Shown piece by piece: positions 40,001 through 50,957 of a stretch of 64,000 nucleotides of DNA. This DNA comes from Eucalyptus grandis (lineage: Eukaryota > Streptophyta > Magnoliopsida > Myrtales > Myrtaceae). The stretch is from the NCBI RefSeq assembly GCF_016545825.1, contig NC_052616.1, forward strand, positions 35,702,192-35,766,191, written 5' to 3'. Numbering within the stretch: position 1 is the stretch's first letter; every line of letters starts with the position of its first letter. A program made the position numbers and the translations under genes. Below the pieces are notes generated by a model, which saw only the letters and a program-made list of their open reading frames with translations, was not told the origin of the DNA and ran no database searches.

Positions 40001-43000
40001 AGGAATTGTATAATGGTCAGATAAAAGGAAACAAAAACATGACGAACCAACCCGTTGACATATATACATAAGTAAAAAGGCCCAAGGAATAGCTGGTTAA
40101 ATGGTCAAGCATTTGATTTAAATGTGGTTGGTCAGATATATTGATCACAATATCTCACTTTCAAAATAACCTTAGAGGCCACGTAGTCTCCATGTCATGG
40201 AGGCTTTCCAATGTATGTTGTAAAGGGCGGCATTTGTCCTACACCGTGCTGTAAAAAAATACATCATTATTTGCTCAAATTAGTTCTGAAGGAGTAGCAT
40301 TTCTAAGTACCCGTAATTAAATATTTATTAAACATCTTGCTAGTAATGCATGTACAACTAATTCGATATAAGTGATCCCGTAGGGGCATGCCACCAGGAA
40401 TTGTCACCAATTATAAGGTGATATAAATTATAACTAATTCATTCAAAAACTTTTGGCAATCCTTAATAATTCAATATTTGTTCTCACCAATTATAAGGTG
40501 ATATAAATTACCTCCATCAACTATAAAGTAACGGGAATTGCCTTTGACAATATCGGAGTAATTTAGAAATTTAAACTAACTAGCCCTTAATACGAAATGT
40601 AACAGGAATTGTCTTTTTTCCATGTTTGGTAACGTGCAATTCTTAAATACGAAATGTAATTGTCTGAAATATATATATATATGAAAAGAATCATGTCATA
40701 TTTACTGCATCAAACATTAAATGGTACGATGCTATTACTTGCTAGGATTAGTTTTTGTTTGATATATAGCATTCCATTGTTTGTAAAACCAACGAGTGAT
40801 TTTCTAATAATCATGATATATCTTTTACTGGTCTATCATGTTATGCCTAACTGTTTTGATGATTGTCTAAAAAATTATTTGTGATTTCTTTTTATTATTG
40901 TGTATTTTGTATATATTATATAACTATTTAAAATAATATCTAAAAATGAAATGATAAGGGTTATCTCTTATTCGCTAATGTGATCATAAAAACTAAATCG
41001 TTAAGTAAAACTCGCTCGTGAATGTGAGCTTTACTGTAGACACAAAAAAATTTGTATTTACCGGTAAAGTTTCTAAGGGTTTAGTAATTTCTCAATACTA
41101 TATATGTATAGTAACGTTGAATGAAAAGTTATTAGTAGGTTTAGAAATTTACTTAGAACCCTAAATAGTAGGTTCCAAGTTGCCTAATCTAAGGATGATT
41201 CTTGGTTCCATCCACATGAAGAGAATTGTGGCATAAGGATGAAAATGCTTAGAAGTGGCAACGGCCTTATAAGGATACCCTATTTTCCCTTTCAAAATGT
41301 TTATGGTAGTTGGTTTTGTTGTTTTTGCAGGACTTCAAGCAATTGACGTCCGTTGAATTGAGTGATCTGCGAGTCGCTCGTTATTACGCCCAACCTCTCA
41401 TGTGCTCCAAATCTCAAAGAATTGAAACTCTGGAATTGCAAAAACTTGGTAGAAGCCCACGAGTCGATTGCAAATCATGACAAGCTCCAAGTCTTGCATT
41501 TTAAATGGTGCCCTGAATTTCGTGTTTTTCCAAATGTGCTCAAGTCAAAAAATCTTCGAGATCTCAACTTTTCTGTTTGCTCAAAATTTGAAAGATTTCC
41601 CGATATCCCACATGAACTCAGATGCCTGAAAAGACTTTCCATACTACATACTGCTATTAAAGAACTTCCTACATCAATAGAAAATCTTGTCTCTCTAGAG
41701 GGAATGCTCTTAGATATTTGCAAAAACTCAGTAAGCATTCCATCTAATATTTACAAGTTACAAAAACTTCAATGCTTCAGATCTGCTTTTGGCCCAATCG
41801 TGTTTCCAAACCTCACGGATTCAGCTAATCCATGCATGAAGGTTGGACTTTCAAATTTAAAAATCTTAGACCTTCTCAATTGTAATCTATCCGAAGTAGA
41901 GTTTCTTGAGGATCTTTCTTGTTTTCCCTCGTTGGAAAAGTTAATTCTGTCGGGGAACAATATTACTAGTCTCCCTATATCCATCAGTAAGCGTGATCGG
42001 TTGTATGAATTGTCAATTAGTTATTGCCATCAATTACAAGAGATTCCCAAGCTTCCGCCATTTTTAAATTTACTGCTCGCGAATGGGTGCGAATCTCTAC
42101 AAACAAATGGACATTTAACTTCAATTGATCAGTGGGTCCATCGAGGATTGACCGTGGTTGACACTGCTTCAATTGCCGAGGTCAGATTCTCTCTCTCTCG
42201 TGCGCACACATATCGGTGTGGAGAATATGTTTAAAAAAATCTGTGCTTTTATATTGCAATAGCTGAAAATGCAAAATCAGAGGTTTGAGAAAACCAAATG
42301 AATATAAAGTAATCCTACACTAATATTTACGTAGTGAAGGTGGCTAGCATAGTTTTTATGGGAATGATTCTTATCACATGAGACTTCTATCTTAACGCAA
42401 GCTGGGATCAATGGATCCCTCCTCATTTACGGAACTCTTTATTCACTAGGATTACTTACTAAACTCAAATTGAATTCTTCTATGGTGCTTTCTAACGGTC
42501 TTTTTTTGTAACAGAATTTTCCTCGCACTACTTTTGTTCTCCCTAGAGGAGAGATGCCAAAATGGCTTCAACCAGTTGAAGATGGTTTTGTATCTTTCAT
42601 GGCTTCAAAGGATTTATATGACAAATTTCTTGGATTGATTTCATGTGGCGTATGTAACAATGAAAGCAATCATTGCCCGGTTCCCGTTATCCAACATTGT
42701 AATGGCAAAGCTTTCGGCGAAAGGAGGACGACACGTGTCTACAGATTGGATCCAGGTGACATCATCATAAACTATTTTCCATCATCTGACTTATGGGGAG
42801 CAGTCCATTTTGATCAAATTGATGGGAGTTATGCACAATTCAACCTTAAATTAGAGAGCAACAGTCCGAGCGGGGGTCGGCACATGAAAAAGTGGGGATT
42901 TCGAATAATATGCAAGCAATTAGAGGACGATTTAAAAGTTACGCTCCGAGACAATAAGTTAATTGATCCAGCTTTCCTCTACGAGGTTGGTCATGACTCA

Positions 43001-43381
43001 ATAGATCCAGAAGTCGAGAGTTCACATGTGTATGGAGACAACCCAATCGAAATGGATCAACTAAAAAACTTGCAAGAGAGTTCACATATGCTCGAAAACA
43101 GACTGATCGAATTTGATCTAGAATCTCCACCGAGTTCTTACGGGGATGATGGAGGGATAATAATGAGACATCGAGAGACTCTTCTTTGTCCTGGACTCTT
43201 TCTACCTGGAGACCCGCGCAGCCTGGGGAACAAAAAGTACAAGCTTTACGTGGATGACGAGGGGGAAAATAAGAGGTGCTTTGAGGCTTTTTACTCACGT
43301 CTCTGCTGGCAAGCAAGAAGGCGCTCGGAGGACGACACGTGTCCTCGTGTCAGGCGCCATTTTGAAAAAATTTCGGACTGA
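34049..43381 (+). CDS. TIR-NBS-LRR immune receptor with duplicated LRR exon
   Basis: This is an intracellular NLR of the TIR class. Exons: 34049-34521 (TIR), 35106-36210 (NB-ARC), 36302-36580 and 38649-39338 (LRR), 41331-42180 (second LRR exon, frameshifted) and 42515-43381 (post-LRR C-JID-type domain). The TIR has HDVFLSFRGTDVR and the catalytic glutamate in WCLEE (E85). NB-ARC has P-loop GGIGKTT (K221), kinase-2 ILDDVDD (from 297), TTRDKHLL, GLPLALEVLGSFL, FLDIACFFKGR and MHDL (486-489). LRR words include LEELKLWNCKNL and LRDLNLFACSKFERFP. Exon 36302 begins GDCAVKAIVLEPP. All junctions fit phase, apart from the second LRR exon, which carries one extra base. Including that exon gives a stop at 41478 and about 898 residues; skipping it joins 39338 to 42515 in frame and gives about 1137 residues. 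The start chosen is the first ATG before the TIR motif. Confidence 0.82.
36581..39338 (+). repeat. TNL internal duplication, unit 1 (intron plus LRR exon)
   Basis: The intron starts gtgagcattt and ends tttttgcag; the LRR exon is 38649-39338. Unit 2 (39339 to about 41990) repeats the same order: gtgagcattt, the same intron body (cccgtaggggcatgcc, gtcaccaattataaggtgat), and the LRR exon from 41331. Introns are 2068 and 1992 bases. Unit 1's intron has an extra (ATGT)n tract. Confidence 0.9.
37098..37173. repeat. (ATGT)n microsatellite in TNL intron
   Basis: Interrupted ATGT/ATGC tetranucleotide run. It is absent from the homologous intron of unit 2 (near 39836), where the flanks join directly, so it expanded or was lost after the duplication. 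Confidence 0.9.
39339..41990 (+). repeat. TNL internal duplication, unit 2
   Basis: Copy of 36581-39338. Its exon continues beyond the point where unit 1's exon ends (SISKRDRLYELSISYCHQ here; SIKCDRLSTSSISK then a donor there), showing where the crossover fell. Confidence 0.9.
41331..42180 (+). pseudogene. Second LRR exon of the TNL, frameshifted
   Basis: 850 bases, one more than a multiple of three. Alignment with exon 38649-39338 places an extra c near 41367 (agtgatCtgcgagtcg against agtgattgcgagtcg). Read from its acceptor it meets TGA at 41478-41480; read one base later it is open to its end (ESLVITPNLSCAPNLKEL through LQEIPKLPPFL). Its original 3' half, RLYELSISYCHQLQEI to HRGLTVVDTASIAE, is the part absent from exon 38649-39338. 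Confidence 0.8.
42515..43381 (+). CDS. Last exon of the TNL: post-LRR (C-JID type) domain
   Basis: Begins NFPRTTFVLPRGEMPKWL, the usual opening of the C-terminal jelly-roll/Ig-like domain behind TNL repeats, followed by PGDIIINYFPSSDLWGAVHF and KKWGFRIICKQLEDD. The last 25 or so residues (from WQARRRSEDD to FEKISD) lie inside the left arm of the 43306/50957 inverted repeat, so the stop codon was supplied by duplicated promoter-side DNA rather than by the NLR. Confidence 0.75.
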   Translation, partial: NFPRTTFVLPRGEMPKWLQPVEDGFVSFMASKDLYDKFLGLISCGVCNNESNHCPVPVIQHCNGKAFGERRTTRVYRLDPGDIIINYFPSSDLWGAVHFDQIDGSYAQFNLKLESNSPSGGRHMKKWGFRIICKQLEDDLKVTLRDNKLIDPAFLYEVGHDSIDPEVESSHVYGDNPIEMDQLKNLQESSHMLENRLIEFDLESPPSSYGDDGGIIMRHRETLLCPGLFLPGDPRSLGNKKYKLYVDDEGENKRCFEAFYSRLCWQARRRSEDDTCPRVRRHFEKISD

Positions 43382-43735
43382 CTGACTGAGGGCTTCTTCT
43401 TTCTTCCGAGTCTCTTTCTTCGCGCCTCTCGCGCGGGAGGACCTGGTCCGTCTCTCTCCCCGTTCTCCTCTCTCTCCTCTCTGTCTCTCTCCCCTCCGCC
43501 TCCGCTGGTTGCTTCCATCGCCCCCACCCGACGCCGACGCCGACGCCGCCGACGCCGACGCCGACGCCGCCGACGCTCCTCCGCCTCCCTCTCGCGACGT
43601 CCGCTCTGCTCTCTCTCTCCCCCTCCGCAAAGTCGTGCCTCTCTTCCAGCGAAACGACGAGCTCGACGGCGCCGGCGACAGCGACGAAGCAGAAGACGGA
43701 GACGAAGAAGCAGAAGCGCGCGCGCTCGGGGTTCT
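43306..43735 (+). repeat. Inverted repeat, left arm (5' region of the O-fucosyltransferase gene)
   Basis: About 430 bases, matching the reverse complement of 50541-50957 from ctggcaa(g/a)caagaagg to cgcgctcggggttct. It contains CT-rich leader DNA and a (GACGCC)n minisatellite that is longer here than in the right arm. The arms enclose 6.8 kb. Confidence 0.92.
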
Positions 43736-46700
43736 GGATATGGCTCGTCGCGTTGGTCGCGTTCCGGCTCGCCCTCGTCTACCTCCTTAGGAACCTCCGC
43801 CTGTCCACCCGCCCCGAGGTCGCCACCCCTCTCACCAGCATTCGCCGCCGTAACGCCGCCTGTCTTTGCTCCGTCGATCGATTCCCGATCCCCGATGCCC
43901 CGCCCCCTCCTTCCTAGAAATCTTGGAGGTTCATTTTCCGATTTCTGGTTTTTCTTGTTTGTGCCGCCTGCAGTTGGCAAAGGCTACTGGTTGAAGCAGT
44001 AGGTGATGTCTCCCTACGTAGGTTCGGCTCCGTTCGATCTCTGGTGTGTTGCTGTTTGATGCTTTGATCCCTTCCACAGGTTCCATGTATCACGGTTCTC
44101 CTTTGCTGTTGCTCCTTCTCGGACCTCTCGCTGTCAAAAGGTTACTACTGGAGTATAATCGCCGATGCATTTTGAAGGCTAGGTTGATTGTGAGCTTTGC
44201 TGGTTATCTACTAGAACTAAACTAGATTTATCTGGCGTTATCAAAGCGGAGGCTGTGGCTTGTGCGAAAAGTTGTTTTCGATTCCAGAAATTGATTTTCT
44301 GGTAATTGGTATATGCTGTCATGGTTGAAACTTGATCCATTTTCAGTCGAATCCAACCATGTTTTTCTGTACATGTCTCAATTCTATCTCATTTACCTGT
44401 GCTTGTGCATATGCATCGTCTTTTGACCCATTATAAAAGGCCTAAGGTAGGGCAAGGTGCTACCTAAGTGCGTGAATCAGTTGGCCATTTGTGTAAGTCT
44501 TCATCTGGGCAGGGCATGGCCTTCAATTGGTTGTGCATTTGCATCTCTGTTTCCTAATGGCCTGCATCCTTTTCTCCTTCTTCTTTAAATTTGGTTGCTT
44601 TAGATTGTAGTGTAATGATAGCATGCTTATATTGGACTTTTTTCCACTTAGCTTTAAGCTGATGGAGATTCAGTTGGCCATGTATCTGGCCTTTTTGTCT
44701 GGTTGTGATTTATCCATTGATCACAATTTAAATATGAGATATTTGTCCTGCATGGCATGCCGTTCTGAATACAGAGAACTTGGCAGTTGTAGTGCTTTAA
44801 TGTAGTTTTATGCCGTTTACATATATGTTCCCTGGGTAATATCTTTGCCTATGCCATGCAGATTTTGCCACTATTTAGCAAGCATAAGGTGGTACATTTC
44901 AATAAGACAGATGCTCGTTTGAAAAACAATGGAATTTCACTAGATCTTTAGAGGCTCAGATGTCGAGTCAACTTTCAGGCTTTAAAATATACTCCTCAGA
45001 TCGAGGCTCTGGGGAACAAATTAGTCCACCTCCTTCGAGATAAGGGGCCTTTCATGGCTTTGCATCTGAGATACAAGATGGATATGTTGGCTTTCTCTGG
45101 ATGCACCCAAGGTTGTACAGCAGAAGAAGCTGAAGAGCTCAAGCGAATGAGGTTTGTCTTGACATGTGCTTGCTTTATTGTTTGCCATTGGAATAATTTT
45201 CATTTAACTTAATCAGCTGATGTTGTGCTACTTATGCCTCAAGGAAAAATCATGAGCCTTTTGAAACCTCAAGGTGCAAATTATAGGTTCTTGAACGAAG
45301 GTGTAAAATCTAGTTTAACTAGAGATGCACATTGTATTTAAGGGAAAGTCGACGAAGTTTTTGTACATTTCTCTGTACTTATCTGATATTTCACTCTAGG
45401 AAGGGATATGTTTTTAAGTCTTTAAGTTCATGTGACTTTACCCTGAGATGGAACTCTAATATATTCCATGGCCTATGCTACATTTTAGTCAAATCCTGTG
45501 GCTTTAGCTCTGAAGCTCTAGGTGTCGCACCTGGCAAAAGTAAGCTTGATTGAATACGAGGAATGTGGCATTAGATGTATTTCATCCTTTTATTTCATCA
45601 ATTTATCTGTTTTTCTCGTTTCTCATATGTAAAATGTGTGGCCACATGAATTGTGCTTTTCATTCAAGCATGCATTCCCCTGGTGGAGGGAGAAAGAGAT
45701 TGTTTCTGAGGAAAGGAGATCACAAGGTCTGTGTCCTCTGACTCCGGAAGAGACATCATTAGTTTTACAGGCACTAGGTTTTGACAAAGACACTCAGATT
45801 TACATCGCATCTGGAGAAATCTATGGCAGCGAACGGAGATTAGCCACATTGAGGGCTGCATTTCCACGGATTGTGAGTTAACATATTAACGTGCTGTTAT
45901 ATTTCTAATTCAGTGACCAACATCTTCTGGTGCTAGCGGTGTTGAACTCTCTGAAGGTGAAAATCGTAATGGAGAATGTTAAAAAGTTCCATCTTCACCT
46001 TGAGGGCGTATGTAAAAATGATACAAGAATGGTAGACAGTGTATATAAAAGGATGCTTTAGCGGCTGCTAATGCTTGGAGTGTGTATTAGAACATCCATT
46101 GATGCTTTGCAATTGGCACTGGGATGAGTCCATCTCCATGTAATTTGACACTTAGTTCTTCTATCTTTTTTCACAGATTTTACTTTTATATCAGGTTAAA
46201 AAGGAGATGCTGCTGGATCCAAAGGAGTTGCAGCAGTTCCATAATCACTCGTCACAAATGGGGGCTCTAGATTTTATGGTATCAATAGCCAGCAATACTT
46301 TCATCCCCACATATGATGGAAATATGACAAAACTTGTGGAAGGTCACCGCAGGTAAGCTGTTGACTTGATTGATGTTCTTCCATTATTTCCCTTGGAAGA
46401 ACAAGACAAATAAATTAGGCCTATCCAATTTTCTTTCAAAAGGCTGTGTGCAAACTGTGACATTTTTCTGCAGATATCTTGGATTTAAGAGAACCGTTCT
46501 CTTAGACCGTAAAAAGCTTGTGGTGTTACTGGATTTGTATCAAAATGGGACACTTTCACAGAATGATTTTGAAGTTGCTGTACATCTGGCACATGAGAAG
46601 ATGGGAAAGCCAAATCATCGTAGAGTTATTGTCGATAAGCCCAAGGAGGAGGATTACTTCTATGCAAATCCTCTGGAGTGCCTTTGTGAGCAACGCGACT

Positions 46701-46753
46701 GTGATGATTTGCTAGGCCCGGGCAAGAGAAACTCCAGTGAAGTCTCTAGTTGA
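43597..46753 (+). pseudogene. GT106-type O-fucosyltransferase-like pseudogene
   Basis: Plant O-fucosyltransferase family (type II Golgi proteins). An N-terminal stretch is readable from about 43597 (TSALLSLSPSAKS) through a basic segment and a membrane anchor (FWIWLVALVAFRLALVYLL), with no in-frame ATG visible upstream. Later exons: 44862-45151 ([29 protein letters not shown]), about 45668-45872 (FPWWREKEI, LCPLTPEETSLVLQALGF, IYIASGEIYG), 46195-46352 ([32 protein letters not shown]) and 46474-46753 (YLGFKRTVLLDRKKL to the stop). Exons for the N-terminal catalytic part (GGLNQMR region) are missing between 43800 and 44860. Codon 44949-44951 is TAG where the family has Gln (DL*RLRCR). The 45668 exon appears to lack one base at its start. 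Convergent with the methyltransferase gene. Confidence 0.82.
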
Positions 46754-47824
46754 TTTACGGCGATGATCAACTATTGTCATCTGAACATGTTCTCTACAAT
46801 ATGTTCACGGGCTTAGGATTCAAGTTGATCTCTACAAAAGTTGCAGTGCGCGGCATAGCTGCATTAGTTTTCCTTACATTAAGATATGAAGACACTCTTT
46901 GAGTTTGTTGCGCGAGCTGCTCTGCTTTCATCATCGTGAATGGTTTTTTGTTTGACCATGATAAGCAAATGCCTGAGAGCCTAACAAGCAGCAGCCAGCA
47001 AAGAATTCTTGTCTTCCTTCTAAGGCAACTACAAAGATAAATTCATCATTTTTTCTTGTCCATAGTTAACGATCGTAATCTGTTGAGAAGTCCCTGAAAG
47101 TGAGAGTGTACGTATTGCCCTTTTTGTGCTAACACAGAATGAAAGCTTATTTGGTTCATGTCTATAATTTTGGTTGGTTAAGGATCCATTGAGATGATGA
47201 CTTGAAAGACATCTGCAAGTTCATTTCAATTTTATTTCTTAACGTCATTAGTGAGGTTTTGAGTAAGATAGTAAACGAAGCCAACTGTAGCCAAACCTAA
47301 ATTTATATGGGGGTAGCAACATTCGGCGAAGCAACATTTCTTTGAGCTTCACTTTTTGACTGTTACATGGAAGTAAGAGAGCGCACCCTGCGATCACAAA
47401 TTTGTAGGGACACAGTGATGCAACTTAATGTGCTCTTCAAAGAGATTTGGTCAATTTACATACCGAACCAGTGATCGTTTCTTCTGGCAAAGCAATGCCA
47501 CGAACCACGATACAAACAGAACTGCGGAAGTTTGGTTCTTTACCTACTCAATGAAAATTGGCAGAACTAATACAAATCCCTGTAGTTTCTTTTGTTCCCT
47601 CAGAACTTCATCCAAATGGGAACTCACTCGCCAGAGTACGGTACACAAATTGTCGATCCATCTAAGCTGAGTCTGTAATGTTTAAGACTTGATACAACAG
47701 ATAAATACACTGATTTTGCTTACCATCCCTTGCATACTCCGGAAGTAGGAAAAAGTTTCTACAGTTTGTTTCACTTTTAAAAACAACCTCAAGGCAACCG
47801 CAAGATTAAACTTGCGTACTGGCT
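46754..47824. other. Convergent 3' regions, no gene seen
   Basis: Tail-to-tail spacer between the O-fucosyltransferase (+) and methyltransferase (-) pseudogenes. No recognisable coding or RNA gene. Confidence 0.5.
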
Positions 47825-50489
47825 CTATAAGGTGGGTATAGAATCCTTCTTAGGCTGGCAATAAGTTTCGCCTTCCTCACCAACCAGACCAAGCTCCTTC
47901 AATCTCCTCTCATGGTAATACTCAAGCTTTATCCAATTGAGCTTCCTTCTCCTTGACAATACCCTCAATTTGCTGCAACACCCGCTTCTCACCTACTCTT
48001 AACCCTCACGGCTATCTCAAGTTTGTAACCAAGGTTTCCTTCCAGAATTAGCTTCTCGTCCTGCAAGTCATTGCATTTGAATGGGGGAAAGCATAGAGCA
48101 ATTAGGTGGGATTTGCTTCTACAGCTTTCAGGAGAAAACAAAATAACCTCATCTAAGAGTTGCCAAACTTTTTGCAGCAGAGACAAAAAGATGCATAGAT
48201 ATGTACAAATGTGATCATTGACAGAGGTTTTAGCGCTTCGTTTTCTTAGACTTCCCTACTTTTAGTTTCACTGGGCTTAGATCGGGAAATGTGAACGCTC
48301 TGCAAATACTAGAACTGTAAAATGACTTGGCTAATTCCGACAATCTAAAACATTTTGCCACATTTGGCATTGAGACTAACAAACATGAGATTATCATACC
48401 CTTAGCTACCAAAAAAGTTTACTACCATGATTGATTTCAGGATAGAGACGACATGCTAAAGAACTCTCAGCTAGGCCATTTTAACCCTGTATGGTTCAGC
48501 GAAGTCCAACCAAACCAATTCCCCAGGAGAAACCATCCTAACAAAATTACCCAAGTGGAAATCAGAATGTTACATGTACCTGTTCAACTGTGGTGCGGTA
48601 GCCTGAAAGAGCTGATTCACAGGCATCTATGACCATCTTGCATACCAGCTCCTCATTCACATGACTAACCGGTAATTCGAGAGTTTTCCAGATAGATTTC
48701 TTGTAGACAGGTTCCAGGAGGAATGCATCTGTTTCTTAAAGTGCCACAAGCCGCAGATATGAAAGAATTGCTGGTGGAAGAGGACGGTCCATAAAAAGAT
48801 CTAAGTATGCTGTCTCACCCAAATCATTGGCTGCTGCAATATCAAGCTTCTCCCAATGGAAGGGGTCCGACTCAAATATGTTGAATGTAAGTGTGTACGA
48901 GTCGCGATTGGTATTTGGTTCCACAAACCCATAATAAAAAGCCAAGTCAGCATTGCTCTTCTTTAATCCATACTGGATGAAAACCTGTCCCAGGATTCTG
49001 TTAGTCACAATGAATGGTCACAAATCACTGCCCTACCGGATGAGGCTTGTGCAATATCATTTCTGGGTAATCAAATGAAACTTTCTCGACCTCTGGGGAT
49101 TTCTCGACAGGTAATCAATTTGTTAATTACTACAGTTCAATTAGGTTAAGATTCATTTCTCTGTGACTGACAGGGAAAAAGATATGCGGTGTGTTGAGAG
49201 TGATATCATATTCGTAATATGTCAAGTGGATCATCAATTACTGAATAAGTTCAACAGGCTTAAGAGGTTTACCTGCTCACCCTCTTTGACAAGTACTGTT
49301 GACTTCAAACAGAAAAGGAGGTCCCAAGAAAAAAGACCTGCTGGTTCATTAATCTCCTCTGCATTATCTTCTCTCGTTACGCTAGCGCTGTGGTTAATCT
49401 GATGCACATAAATAATATGGGATTCATAAATTTTCTGGCAGACTGATTAAGCCCGAAAGAAATGCAGACAAGTTCATTATCGATTTAGAATAGGAAAGAT
49501 CGATTGACTTACTAAATCCACAAGTGGAAGCATAACAAGTTGGCCCCTAAGGTGAAAGAATGCCCTTGATCTCAGCATGCTAAATGCCCAAAGAAACCCA
49601 TCCAGCGTAATAGAAGATGGAAACAGCTGCTCATGCTGCGATATGATTTCTTCTTTTACTTTATGGTATTGACTCTCTACATGCTCTTTCGTCTCCCTGG
49701 TCATCCGCAATAGTAAGGTTCCTGGATGATTCCGCGAAAAAAAAAAAAAGGTTCATTCGTTGATATCGAGAGACAAGGCAATTAAAAAAAGGCACATAGA
49801 GCAAGGGACGTCTGCGATGGAGAAACCACGCGGATCTTTTATCTCTGCAAGCTCTTCTTCTGACCTGCCCTGGAACCAGAAAACAGAAGCACACAACTAA
49901 CCACCCCACAATCTTAGACTATCCAATAGAATTAATAACAAGTCTTAAATTTTTTATAGGATTCCCAAAGCAAACATGATACCCACCAATACAATGTCGA
50001 GTCGGTTCGCTCCGGCAATATATCAATATAGAACCGCCACGGCGAGTTGCCCCTCATCTTCTCCCTTATCAAGAAGAGAGAGACAGCCACCCAGGGCTTC
50101 AAATCGGTGCAGCGATAGCCAATCTCTAAAGCAGCAACGGTGTCCGGGTTGATCCACAACCTCCTGGGGACCTTCACGACAACTTCATCTTGAGCAATGT
50201 CTCACCGAGCGACGAGGCAGAGGCCTTCGGGAACGTAAGCCGGGCGAACCGGGCACGTCGAAGAGACCACGCCCTCCTCGGCGAGCCACTTCCAGAAGGT
50301 CCGGACGGAAGGTGGCAATGGCGGATCGGACTCGAGGGGGTCAACATGGAGCGAGGAACGAGTAGTTGTGGAAAAGAGAGGTCCTTTGAGGGTGGTCTTG
50401 AGGGGAGACAAGTGTTTGAAGGATTTGAAATGGAATTGAGGAAGGAATGAAGGAGAGGATGGAGAGACGGAAAAGAAGACAGTGGACAT
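47825..50489 (-). pseudogene. LSMT-L: SET-domain Rubisco LSMT-like lysine methyltransferase pseudogene
   Basis: Chloroplast protein-lysine methyltransferase family (Rubisco large subunit / fructose-bisphosphate aldolase). Exons on the minus strand: 50489-49987 (Ser-rich N-terminus suggesting a plastid transit peptide, then VRTFWKWLAEEGVVSST, VPEGLCLVAR*DIAQDE, VPRRLWINPDTVAALEIG), 49864 onward (SEEELAEI), 49721-49513 (LFPSSITLDGFLWAFSMLRS, GQLVMLPLVDL), 49398-49273 (INHSASVTRE), 48984-48580 (IQYGLKKSNADLAFYYGF, NRDSYTLTF, DLGETAYLD) and 48060-47825. Lesions: TGA 50202-50204 where the family has Arg before DIA; TAA 48736-48738; the donor after AEIK reads AT instead of GT; two frameshifts in the last exon (VRVKSR*, then before LEYYHERRLKELGL). 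All core SET segments remain readable, so decay is recent. Its 5' end abuts the right inverted-repeat arm. Confidence 0.87.
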
Positions 50490-50540
50490 TTTTGTGTTGT
50501 GGATCGCGTGTCTGTTTTCTTGGATAATGTCCAGAACGGT

Positions 50541-50957
50541 AGAACCCCGAGCGCGCGCGCTTCTGCTTCTTCGTCTCCGTCTTCTGCTTCGTCGCCGTCG
50601 CCGGCGCCGTCGAGCTCGTCGTTTCGCTGGAAGAGAGGCACGACTTCGCGGAGGGGGAGAGAGAGAGCAGAGCGGACGTCGCGAGAGGGAGGCGGAGGAG
50701 CGTCGGCGGCGTCGGCATCGGCGTCGGAGTCGGCGTCGGGTGGGGGCGATGGAAGCAACCAGCGGAGGCGGAGGGAGAGAGACAGAGAGGAGAGAGAGGA
50801 GAACGGGGAGAGAGACGGACCAAGTCCTCCCGCGCGAGGCGCGAAGAAAGAGACTCGGAAGAAGAAGAAACCCTCAGTCAATCAGTCCGAAAATTTTTCA
50901 AAATGGCGCCTGACACGAGGACACGTGTCGTCCTCCGAGCGCCTTCTTGTTTGCCAG
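50541..50957 (-). repeat. Inverted repeat, right arm
   Basis: Reverse-complement copy of 43306-43735, ending about 50 bases upstream of the methyltransferase start codon. On the minus strand it keeps the fucosyltransferase leader and the frame LPLATSALLSLSPSAKS to KRARSGF, after which sequence departs (YRSGHYP instead of the WIWLVAL anchor). This identifies the right arm as the derived copy. Confidence 0.9.

Noticed and set aside
43291..43980. Long minus-strand Arg/Glu-rich frame opposite the fucosyltransferase leader
   Set aside because: It is the antisense of GC-rich CT repeats and of the membrane-anchor exon; composition explains its length.
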